From Caulobacteraceae bacterium (lineage in GTDB: Bacteria > Pseudomonadota > Alphaproteobacteria > Caulobacterales > Caulobacteraceae), in NCBI GenBank assembly GCA_013815405.1, contig JACDGF010000142.1, positions 1 through 6,155 of the forward strand: DNA of 6,155 nt, written 5' to 3'. The notes beneath the pieces are model-generated. The model did no database searches, was not told the origin of the DNA, and saw only the letters and a list, made by a program, of their open reading frames with translations. A program made the position numbers and the translations under genes. Positions within the stretch are counted from its first letter, which is position 1, and each line of letters begins with the position of its first letter. Shown here piece by piece: positions 1 to 5,481 of the stretch.

Positions 1-579
1 GCTCAGCCCGGCGCCCGCCGCCGCGGCGCCCAGCGCCTCGACGAAGGCGTAGAGATAGGCCGGGGCGGATCCGCACACCGCCGTAACCGCGTGCATCGAG
101 GCTTCGCCGTCGAGATCGATCACCAGGCCAAGAGGCTCGAAGAGTTCGCGCGCGCGGCGCCGGCCCAAGGCGCCCGGCGCATAGACCGCGGCGGCGCCTT
201 TGCCGATGGCGGAGGCCAGGGTCGGCATGACGCGCGCCACCGCCCGCCCGCCGAAGACGTCCGCCAGGTCGCCGCCCTCGACCCCCGCCAGGATGGATAT
301 GACCGTCGCCTCGGGTGCCAGATGCGGTTCGATCTCGGCCGCGACGGCGCGCCAGATCTGCGGTTTGACGGCCATCACCACTGTCGCGGCGAGGGCCAAC
401 TCACGCTCAGGCGGATTCAGCTTGGCTCCGGCCTCGTACGCGGCCAGGGCCGCCTCCGCGGGCTGGGGGTCGAGCACCATCAGGTCGGATGGGGAAAAAG
501 CGCCGCACCGGCGCCAGCCGGCCAGCAGGGCCCCGCCCATGTGGCCGGCGCCGACAAGGAGGATCGGAGCGCCGCCCAC
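1..579 (-). CDS. proC: Pyrroline-5-carboxylate reductase, 3' end cut off by the window edge
   Basis: Catalyses the last step of proline synthesis, NAD(P)H-dependent reduction of 1-pyrroline-5-carboxylate to L-proline, in the cytosol. The 193 visible codons cover the Rossmann domain and the start of the C-terminal domain; the family is about 265-275 residues, so roughly 75 are missing. Visible marks are the dinucleotide-binding loop ILLVGAGHMGG (residues 6-16), AVKP (70-73), RVMPT (116-120) and the family signature AVTAVCGSAPAYLYAFVEAL starting at residue 164. I chose the GTG at 579 because it places the Rossmann strand a few residues from the N terminus; the first in-frame ATG lies inside the glycine loop and is too late. 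The start is 14 bases past the ybjN stop, so the two are probably cotranscribed and translationally linked. Oddity: the usual MPN motif reads MPT here. The family assignment is secure; the exact start is less so. Confidence 0.95.
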   Translation of the reverse strand, partial: MGGAPILLVGAGHMGGALLAGWRRCGAFSPSDLMVLDPQPAEAALAAYEAGAKLNPPERELALAATVVMAVKPQIWRAVAAEIEPHLAPEATVISILAGVEGGDLADVFGGRAVARVMPTLASAIGKGAAAVYAPGALGRRRARELFEPLGLVIDLDGEASMHAVTAVCGSAPAYLYAFVEALGAAAAGAGLS

Positions 580-593
580 GCCTGGCCCCGTTC

Positions 594-1103
594 TCAGGCC
601 TGACCGAAGGTCTCGAACATGCAGGCCGCCATGGCCTCGGCCGGCGTCTTGTCGCCGCGAATGAGGAAGTCGAAGGCCGGATAGAACCGGTCCGCCGCCT
701 CCACGGCCGCATCGATCATCGACGCGGTCTGGGCCATGCTCGGCCGATCGCCCTCGGGCAGGGCCATGGCGTGGCGGAAGACCACCTCCCCGTCCTCGGC
801 CCAGACCTCGAAGTGGCCGAGCCACACCCTCTGGTTGATTAGATTGATCAGCTCGCTGGCGCCGTCTCGCCGATCCTTGCCGGCCTTTAGGTCGATCGAA
901 AGGCAAAGCTGCAGGCAGTCGGCCTCCGGACGCCAGGCGAACCAAAGTTCATAGTCCTTCCAATCGCCGGTCAGGGCGAAGGCGAGATCCCCGTCGTCGG
1001 TGCGGTCGAAGGTGAGGTTTTCCGCGCTCAGCACGTGCTCCACGACTTCCAGCGGGTCCAGGGCGATGAGGGTGTCGTCTTCTTCCGGCCGGGGGATGTC
1101 CAT
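594..1103 (-). CDS. YbjN domain-containing protein
   Basis: A 169-residue soluble acidic protein of the YbjN family, whose fold resembles type III secretion chaperones. Its molecular role is not established; E. coli YbjN has been linked to stress response and motility, which should not be transferred here. Visible features are an N-terminal acidic segment (residues 2-16), the family-like core LDPLEVVEHVLSAENLTF (15-32), an aromatic strand region containing DYELWFAWRPEAD, a helix ELINLINQRVWLGHFEVW, and a C-terminal helical region rich in A, F and E. There is no signal peptide or membrane segment. The ATG at 1103 is preferred over one 19 codons upstream because it has AAGAGAG about five bases before it and the extra N-terminal residues look like untranslated sequence. 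It sits between ubiK and proC, an arrangement I recall as common in alphaproteobacteria. I found no convincing promoter in the 126 bases before it, so readthrough from ubiK is plausible. Confidence 0.88.
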   Translation of the reverse strand: MDIPRPEEDDTLIALDPLEVVEHVLSAENLTFDRTDDGDLAFALTGDWKDYELWFAWRPEADCLQLCLSIDLKAGKDRRDGASELINLINQRVWLGHFEVWAEDGEVVFRHAMALPEGDRPSMAQTASMIDAAVEAADRFYPAFDFLIRGDKTPAEAMAACMFETFGQA

Positions 1104-1172
1104 GGCGACTCTCTTGGCGTCCTCAAACTCATTTGGAAGGCAGGCGGCATTCGGGATCACGAATGAATCATC

Positions 1173-1230
1173 ACGCCTCGATGCAAGGCTAATCTGGTTG
1201 GCGGCGTTCGTCTTGGCCCCCTCGAGGCGT
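1173..1230. repeat. Nine-base inverted repeat overlapping the ubiK stop codon
   Basis: ACGCCTCGA at 1173-1181 is exactly complementary to TCGAGGCGT at 1222-1230, leaving a 40-base loop. The right arm ends in the ubiK stop codon region. On the ubiK transcript it could form a long-loop stem at the 3' end of the gene, but no U-tract follows, so it does not look like a standard intrinsic terminator. It could be a processing or stability element between ubiK and ybjN, or chance. Confidence 0.35.
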
Positions 1231-1457
1231 CAGGCGCCCTTCGCCGCCTTCAAGGCCGCGATCTCCGCGCGCAGGGCGGCGACCTCGGCTTTTAGGGCGT
1301 CGTATTCCTCGCGGCGAACCAGATCGAGATCGGCGGCCCATTTGTCGGTCTGGGAACGGAAGGCGCTCTTGGCTTCCTCGCCGGCCGCCTGGGCCAAGCC
1401 CATGGCCGCCTGGGTGAGCTTCGCCATTTCGTCCAGGAAGGGGTTTTGCGTCTGCAT
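1230..1457 (-). CDS. ubiK: UbiK/BMFP family accessory factor (small coiled-coil protein)
   Basis: A 75-residue protein of the membrane fusogenic/UbiK family. In gammaproteobacteria UbiK forms a trimer that helps the UbiJ-containing complex make ubiquinone; the same role here is inference, since alphaproteobacterial members are less studied. Residues 1-49 (starting MQTQNPFLDEMAKL) form the amphipathic N-terminal half, and residues 50-72 form a coiled coil with leucines at 55, 62 and 69 in register and V59 and I66 at the alternate core position. The length matches the family (about 75-100). The ATG at 1457 is chosen over one six codons upstream because GGAGGG, a near-perfect ribosome binding site, lies six bases before it and would be inside the longer reading. 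It is divergent from lgt with 101 bases between starts and probably leads the ubiK-ybjN-proC unit. The gene symbol is by family only. Confidence 0.88.
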   Translation of the reverse strand: MQTQNPFLDEMAKLTQAAMGLAQAAGEEAKSAFRSQTDKWAADLDLVRREEYDALKAEVAALRAEIAALKAAKGA

Positions 1458-1503
1458 TCGCCCTCCATACCCCAAAGGCGCCGCGAAAGCGAACGCCCGC
1501 TTC

Positions 1504-1530
1504 TTGGCCTTCCGCCCCTCTCGCTACACG
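1504..1530 (+). promoter_or_regulatory. Candidate housekeeping promoter of the lgt operon
   Basis: TTGGCCT at 1504-1510 and GCTACACG at 1523-1530, with 12 bases between, resemble the Caulobacter sigma-73 consensus (TTGACGS, 10-14 bases, GCTANAWC). GCTA and the following N-A match; the last two positions do not. Transcription would start around 1537, giving a leader of about 22 bases before the lgt ATG. This is pattern matching only. Confidence 0.45.
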
Positions 1531-1558
1531 CCGGCGGCGGATCGAGTTAAGAAGCGCC

Positions 1559-2479
1559 ATGGCCCTCGTCTTCCCGGACATCCGCCCCGAAATCTTCACC
1601 CTGCCCGCCGTCCGCTTGGGCGGTGCGACCCTTGGCCCCTTCGCGATCCGCTGGTACGCCCTGGCCTATATCGCCGGCATCCTGCTGGGCTGGCGCTACG
1701 CGATGGGGCTGGCGCGCAACCCGCGGCTATGGGCGGGCCGGGCGCCCGCCGCCTCGCCGGCGCAGATCGACGACCTCGTCCTGTGGATCACCCTGGGCGT
1801 CATACTGGGCGGGCGCCTGGGCTATGTCGTCTTCTACATGCTTCCCCTGGCCGGCCAGAGGGCCGCCCTGGCGGCCGATCCGCTCGAGGTCCTGAGGCTC
1901 TGGCATGGCGGCATGAGCTTTCACGGCGGCGAGATCGGCGTCGTCCTGGTGCTTGTGGGTTTCGCCTTGTCCCGGCGCATCGTGCTGCTGGGGCTGGCCG
2001 ACATGGTCGCCGCCTGCGTTCCCATCGGCCTCTTCTTCGGCCGCGTCGCCAATTTCATCAATGGCGAGCTGTGGGGCCGCCCGACGAACCTGCCCTGGGG
2101 GATGGTGTTCTGTGGTCGCGCCCTGAAGACCTATGGCGACGGCCAGTGTGTCGCCGGCTATGTCCCCCGGCACCCCAGCCAGCTCTACGAGGCCGCGCTC
2201 GAAGGAATCCTGTTGTTCGTGATCCTGCGCCTGGCCACCCACCGGGCCGGGTGGCTGCAAAAGCCCGGCGCCGTCACTGGCCTCTTCCTCGTCAGCTATG
2301 GTTTCATCCGAATCGCCCTGGAGAACGTGCGCATGCCGGACGAAGGGCTCCAGAACCTGCCATTCGGCCTCACCGTCGGCATCATGCTCTCCGCCCCCAT
2401 GGTCCTGGCGGGCGTCTGGCTGATTTGGCGGGGCTTGAACCGGCCCCTGGCGGCGCCGGACGCCCATGAGCCTGCGTGA
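1559..2479 (+). CDS. lgt: Phosphatidylglycerol-prolipoprotein diacylglyceryl transferase
   Basis: Inner-membrane enzyme that moves the diacylglyceryl group of phosphatidylglycerol onto the lipobox cysteine of prolipoproteins, the first committed step of lipoprotein maturation before LspA and Lnt. The 306-residue length fits the family. Conserved blocks in order: the first membrane segment with FAIRWYALAYIAG (28-40), LGGRLGYVVFY (83-93), HGGMSFHGG (116-124) carrying the essential histidine region, the Lgt signature GRVANFINGELWGRPTN (161-177) with R162, N165 and E170, HPSQLYEA (205-212), and a late arginine in FIRIALENVRMPD near residues 254-266. About seven hydrophobic helices are visible. 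The only Shine-Dalgarno-like sequence is a weak AAGAAG before the ATG at 1559, but that start is supported by the typical N terminus and the promoter-like sequence just upstream. It is first in a lgt-midA-pgeF operon and its last 14 bases overlap midA. Confidence 0.97.
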   Translation: MALVFPDIRPEIFTLPAVRLGGATLGPFAIRWYALAYIAGILLGWRYAMGLARNPRLWAGRAPAASPAQIDDLVLWITLGVILGGRLGYVVFYMLPLAGQRAALAADPLEVLRLWHGGMSFHGGEIGVVLVLVGFALSRRIVLLGLADMVAACVPIGLFFGRVANFINGELWGRPTNLPWGMVFCGRALKTYGDGQCVAGYVPRHPSQLYEAALEGILLFVILRLATHRAGWLQKPGAVTGLFLVSYGFIRIALENVRMPDEGLQNLPFGLTVGIMLSAPMVLAGVWLIWRGLNRPLAAPDAHEPA

Positions 2480-3539
2480 CCGCCTGATCGCCCGCATCGC
2501 GAAAGGCGGCCCGATCGGCGTCGCGGATTTCATGAACGCCTGTCTCCACGATCCGGAGGGAGGGTATTACGCGACCCGCCCGGCCCTGGGCGAGGCGGGG
2601 GACTTCATCACGGCCCCCCACGTCTCCCAGATGTTCGGCGAGCTCATCGGCCTGTGGGCGGCGGAGGTGTGGGAAAGGCTGGGGCGGCCCGCGCGCGCGC
2701 GCTTGGTCGAACTGGGCCCCGGCGACGGGACGATGATGGGCGACATGCTGCGCGCGGCGCGGGCGGCGCCGGGATTCCTCGACGCCTGCGAGGTGGTTTT
2801 TATCGAGACCAGCGCGCCGCTGAAGGGCCGCCAGGAAGAGGTTTTCGGAGACCGCGCCCGGTGGCTGGGATCCCTCGGAGAGGTTCCATGGGACGCGCCG
2901 GTGATCCTCGTCGCCAACGAATTCCTGGACTGCCTCCCCATCCGCCAGGCCGTGCGCGACGGCGAGGCGTGGCGCGAACGGCTCGTCGGCGTCGACGGGC
3001 GAGGGAAGCTGGCGTTCGAAATCGCGCAATCCATCTATTTCCCTCCCCACCCCCCCCATGAAGGGGAGGGAGAGGAGGGAGGCGACGTCTTCGAATGGTC
3101 GGAGGCTCTCATCGAATTCGGCGGCCTCGTCGGCGAACTGATCGCCCGCGCCTCGGGCGCGGGCTTGGTCATCGACTATGGCCGCGACGCCTCGGGGCTG
3201 GGAGACACGCTTCAGGCGCTGCGGGGCCACGCCAGGGATGGCGCCCTGGAAACCCCGGGTTTGGCCGACCTCACCGCCCATGTCGATTTCCCGGCCTTCC
3301 TCGCGGCGGCGCGGGCCGCCGGTGCGGAGACGGGCCCCATCCGCTCCCAGCGGGCGTTTCTGCGAGACCTGGGGATAGAGCAACGCGCCGCCACCCTGGC
3401 CCACGCCCGGCCGGACGAGGCCTGCAAGATAGCCCGACAACTTAACCGCCTGATCGCCCCGGATCAGATGGGAGCCCTGTTCAAGGCTGCGTGCGTTTAC
3501 TCTCCGTGGTTGGCGGCGCCTGGCTTCGAGGCGGAATGA
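2466..3539 (+). CDS. MidA/NDUFAF7-family SAM-dependent methyltransferase
   Basis: A 357-residue class I methyltransferase of the MidA/NDUFAF7 (DUF185) family. The mitochondrial member dimethylates an arginine of complex I subunit NDUFS2 and is needed for complex I assembly; a matching role on bacterial NuoD is inference. Visible: CLHDPEGGYYATRPALGEAG (26-45) followed by DFITAPHVSQMFGE (46-59), both family hallmarks; SAM motif I LVELGPGDGT (80-89); VFIE with an acidic residue at the end of strand 2; ANEFLDCLPIRQAV around N151-D155; IDYG (236-239); and a C-terminal block GDTLQALRGH and DLTAHVDFPAF. Residues 192-206 are a proline/histidine then glycine/glutamate run encoded by a palindromic repeat, inserted in the normally variable region before the IDYG strand; the frame stays open. 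The start overlaps lgt by 14 bases and the stop overlaps pgeF by 4, indicating translational coupling. Confidence 0.93.
   Translation: MSLRDRLIARIAKGGPIGVADFMNACLHDPEGGYYATRPALGEAGDFITAPHVSQMFGELIGLWAAEVWERLGRPARARLVELGPGDGTMMGDMLRAARAAPGFLDACEVVFIETSAPLKGRQEEVFGDRARWLGSLGEVPWDAPVILVANEFLDCLPIRQAVRDGEAWRERLVGVDGRGKLAFEIAQSIYFPPHPPHEGEGEEGGDVFEWSEALIEFGGLVGELIARASGAGLVIDYGRDASGLGDTLQALRGHARDGALETPGLADLTAHVDFPAFLAAARAAGAETGPIRSQRAFLRDLGIEQRAATLAHARPDEACKIARQLNRLIAPDQMGALFKAACVYSPWLAAPGFEAE
3038..3073. repeat. Palindromic repeat-like element inside midA
   Basis: CCCTCCCC at 3041-3048 is exactly complementary to GGGGAGGG at 3063-3070, and T3040/A3071 extends the stem to nine pairs, with 14 or so loop bases containing a run of eight C (3050-3057). 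A purine-rich tail (GAGAGGAGGGAGG) follows. The composition breaks sharply from the surrounding codon pattern. It is read through in frame as FPPHPPHEGEGEEGG (residues 192-206 of the methyltransferase). It resembles the C-rich/G-rich palindromes scattered through many alphaproteobacterial genomes; that resemblance is from memory and other copies cannot be seen in this window. Confidence 0.6.
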
Positions 3540-4315
3540 CTCCTCCGCCCATCCTGCGTTCGGCCCTGCTGGCCGCCGTTCCCGGCGTCGCCCACGCCTT
3601 CTTCACCCGCCGCGGCGGCGTGTCCACGGGCATCTACGAGAGCCTCAACCTGGGCCGCGGTTCGCGCGACGCGACCGGCGCGGTGGCGCAGAACCGCCGC
3701 CGGGCGGCCGGCGTTTTTGGACTCCCGCCCGGAGCCCTGAACGTCTGCTGGCAAACCCATTCGGCCCGGATCCTCGTCGCCGACCGCCCATGGGCCGGCG
3801 AGCGGCCCCGGGGGGACGGGGTGATCACCGTCCGCGCCGGCGTTCTCTGCGGCGTACTGTCCGCCGACTGCGCGCCGGTGCTGATCGCCGACGGTGAAGC
3901 GCGGATCGTCGCCGCGCTCCACGCCGGCTGGCGCGGCGCCCTGGATGGCGTGGTCGCCGCCGCGGTCGAGGCGATGAAGGGGCTGGGCGCCCGCCCGTCG
4001 CGGATGGTCGCCGCCATTGGCCCGTGCATCGGCCCGGCGTCCTATGAGGTGGGCCCGGACTTCCTCGACCGGTTCGAGGCCGAGGCGCCGGGCTCGGAGC
4101 GGTTCTTCACGCCCGGCGACGCCACGGACAAGCGCCGCTTCGACCTGCCCGGCTACGTCCTCTCCCGCCTTGAAGCGGAGGGCGTCGAGCGCGCCGAGTG
4201 GATCGGCCGCGACACTTGCGCGGAGCAGGACGATTTCTTCTCGAACCGCCGCGCCGTCCAGCGCGGCGAGAAAGACTACGGCCGCCTGCTCTCGGCGATC
4301 ATGCTGGACGCCTGA
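3536..4315 (+). CDS. pgeF: Peptidoglycan editing factor PgeF (laccase-domain/YfiH family)
   Basis: A 259-residue member of the multi-copper-polyphenol-oxidoreductase/YfiH family. In E. coli PgeF removes UDP-MurNAc bearing a wrong first amino acid and so keeps peptidoglycan composition correct; other family members show purine nucleoside phosphorylase or deaminase activity. The zinc-binding triad is complete: H75 in CWQTHSAR, C112 in SADCAPVL and H129 in LHAGWRG. Other family blocks are [19 protein letters not shown] (22-40), [15 protein letters not shown], and the C-terminal DDFFSNRR and DYGRLLSAI. The ATG at 3536 is chosen because it forms an ATGA overlap with the midA stop, has GAGGCGG just upstream, and gives the usual length; an in-frame ATG at 3491 would add 15 atypical residues. 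It is the last gene of the lgt-midA-pgeF operon. The physiological substrate here is not proven. Confidence 0.95.
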   Translation: MTPPPILRSALLAAVPGVAHAFFTRRGGVSTGIYESLNLGRGSRDATGAVAQNRRRAAGVFGLPPGALNVCWQTHSARILVADRPWAGERPRGDGVITVRAGVLCGVLSADCAPVLIADGEARIVAALHAGWRGALDGVVAAAVEAMKGLGARPSRMVAAIGPCIGPASYEVGPDFLDRFEAEAPGSERFFTPGDATDKRRFDLPGYVLSRLEAEGVERAEWIGRDTCAEQDDFFSNRRAVQRGEKDYGRLLSAIMLDA

Positions 4316-4352
4316 ACGTCGCGACATCGAGCGGACGCCTCGCCCCAGGGAC

Positions 4353-4381
4353 TTGCCCCGGTGGCGGGCGCTCCCTAGAAC
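4353..4381 (+). promoter_or_regulatory. Candidate housekeeping promoter of prsA
   Basis: TTGCCCC at 4353-4359 and CCTAGAAC at 4374-4381, 14 bases apart, resemble the Caulobacter sigma-73 pattern; the -10 element matches GCTANAWC except at its first base. A start near 4388 would leave a leader of about 41 bases. It lies in the 113-base gap after pgeF, where I see no obvious terminator, so prsA may also receive readthrough from the lgt operon. Confidence 0.5.
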
Positions 4382-4428
4382 TTCGCAAAGCCGACTGCCC
4401 ACGAAGCACCCCCGGGGGGTCCCTCAAA

Positions 4429-5364
4429 ATGAAGCTGCTGGCCGGCAACTCCAACCGGACGCTCGCCGACGCGATCGCCCAGTCGCTGGACATGCCCCTG
4501 ACTCGGGCCCAGGTGAAACGGTTTCCCGACAACGAAGCGTGGGTCACCATCGACGAGAACGTCCGCGGCGAGGACGTGTTCGTCCTGCAGTCCACCAGCT
4601 TTCCGGCCAACGACAACCTCATGGAGCTGCTGGTCTGCGTCGATGCGCTCAAGCGCGCCTCGGCGCGGCGGATCACGGCGGTGACGCCCTATTTCGGCTA
4701 CGCCCGGCAGGATCGAAAGACCGGCGGACGCACCCCGATCTCCGCCAAGCTGGTCGCCAATCTGATCACCCGGGCCGGCGCCGACCGGGTACTGACCATG
4801 GATCTCCATTCGGGCCAGATCCAGGGCTTCTTCGACATCCCCACCGACAATCTCCAGGCCGCGCCCCTGATGGCCGCCGACGTGAAGGCCCACTACCGCG
4901 ACTGCGGCGACCTCCTGATCGTCTCACCCGACGTGGGCGGGGTCGTGCGCGCGCTGGCCTTGGCCAGCCGGCTGAACGCAGGCCTTGCGATCGTCGACAA
5001 GCGCCGCCAGGGGCCGGGCGTTTCGGAGGCGGCCAACATCGTCGGCGACGTCGCCGGCCGCCGGCTGATCATTTTCGACGACATCGTCGATTCGGCGACC
5101 ACCTTGTGCGGCGCCGCCCAATCCCTGGCCGAGGCGGGGGCGGCCGAAGTCTCGGCCTATGTCACACACGGGGTGCTGTCTCAGGGCGCGGTGGAGCGGG
5201 TGGGCGCCTCTGCGCTCAAGGAATTGGTGGTCACCGATTCGATCGAGACCGAGGGGCGCGTCCGCCCGGACGGCAAGATCAGGGTGGTCAGCTGCGCGCG
5301 CCTGATCGGCGAGGCCATCCGCCGCATCGCCAACGAGGAATCCGTCTCTAAACTGTTCGGATGA
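4429..5364 (+). CDS. prsA: Ribose-phosphate pyrophosphokinase (PRPP synthase)
   Basis: Cytosolic enzyme transferring pyrophosphate from ATP to ribose 5-phosphate to make PRPP, the precursor for purines, pyrimidines, histidine, tryptophan and NAD. At 311 residues it is full length for class I. Visible: N-terminal [15 protein letters not shown] (3-17), the ATP-binding stretch [20 protein letters not shown] (88-107), the metal-binding [19 protein letters not shown] (124-142) with H127, the catalytic flexible loop start [11 protein letters not shown] (K191-A201), and the PRPP loop [11 protein letters not shown] (217-227). The loop normally reads D-[TS]-[AG]-G-T after the acidic pair; here the glycine position is threonine. 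The ATG at 4429 gives the canonical N terminus; upstream in-frame sequence lies in pgeF and is not homologous. A GGGGGG tract (4414-4419), nine bases before the ATG, is the likely ribosome binding site and sits in a C5-G6 tract. Confidence 0.96.
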   Translation: MKLLAGNSNRTLADAIAQSLDMPLTRAQVKRFPDNEAWVTIDENVRGEDVFVLQSTSFPANDNLMELLVCVDALKRASARRITAVTPYFGYARQDRKTGGRTPISAKLVANLITRAGADRVLTMDLHSGQIQGFFDIPTDNLQAAPLMAADVKAHYRDCGDLLIVSPDVGGVVRALALASRLNAGLAIVDKRRQGPGVSEAANIVGDVAGRRLIIFDDIVDSATTLCGAAQSLAEAGAAEVSAYVTHGVLSQGAVERVGASALKELVVTDSIETEGRVRPDGKIRVVSCARLIGEAIRRIANEESVSKLFG

Positions 5365-5394
5365 CGCCAAGCGCAACCTTCGAGGAACCGACCG

Positions 5395-5432
5395 TTAACC
5401 ATTGTTGGCTTTCGTCACATTCTCGCCGATTC
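5395..5432 (+). promoter_or_regulatory. Candidate CtrA half-site, weak promoter and GANTC site
   Basis: The 117-base gap between prsA and the next gene holds TTAACCAT at 5395-5402, which matches the shorter (class II) CtrA-binding motif described in Caulobacter. It is followed by a weak promoter-like pair, TTGGCTT (5405-5411) and GCCGATTC (5425-5432), 13 bases apart. The second element contains GATTC (5428-5432), a CcrM methylation site of the GANTC type. The placement just upstream of a -35-like element is that of an activator site. GANTC is frequent by chance (several others occur in coding sequence here), so the CtrA-like motif carries most of the weight. Confidence 0.35.
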
Positions 5433-5481
5433 GCCGACGCAAACGGTCCGCAGTCAAAGGGATAAGGGAGATCGTGGAAGG

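Noticed and set aside
1104..1160. A longer YbjN protein starting at 1160.
   Set aside because: The 19 added residues lack family character and the ATG at 1103 has a purine-rich AAGAGAG at proper spacing.
1000..2469. A 489-codon plus-strand frame running from ybjN through lgt.
   Set aside because: It crosses antisense to ybjN and ubiK and then runs out of frame over lgt; the lgt frame carries all family motifs. Length is a by-product of few stop codons at this GC content.
2382..3440. A 352-codon minus-strand frame opposite midA.
   Set aside because: Antisense shadow; the midA frame contains the SAM motif and DUF185 hallmarks.
3491..3535. Upstream in-frame ATG at 3491 as an alternative pgeF start.
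   Set aside because: It would add 15 residues not typical of the family, whereas 3536 gives the ATGA overlap with midA and a better ribosome binding site.
4408..4420. C5-G6 palindromic tract at the prsA ribosome binding site, possibly hiding it.
   Set aside because: With no spacer between the C and G tracts, a hairpin would keep only two or three pairs, so sequestration is not convincing; the G tract is simply a plausible ribosome binding site.
4017..5351. A 444-codon plus-strand frame across pgeF and prsA.
   Set aside because: Arginine/proline-rich out-of-frame reading of two clearly identified genes.
5390..5448. Seven-base inverted repeat GACCGTT (5390-5396) / AACGGTC (5442-5448) after prsA.
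   Set aside because: Short arms, a 45-base loop and no U-tract; likely chance. I saw no intrinsic terminator in this gap.
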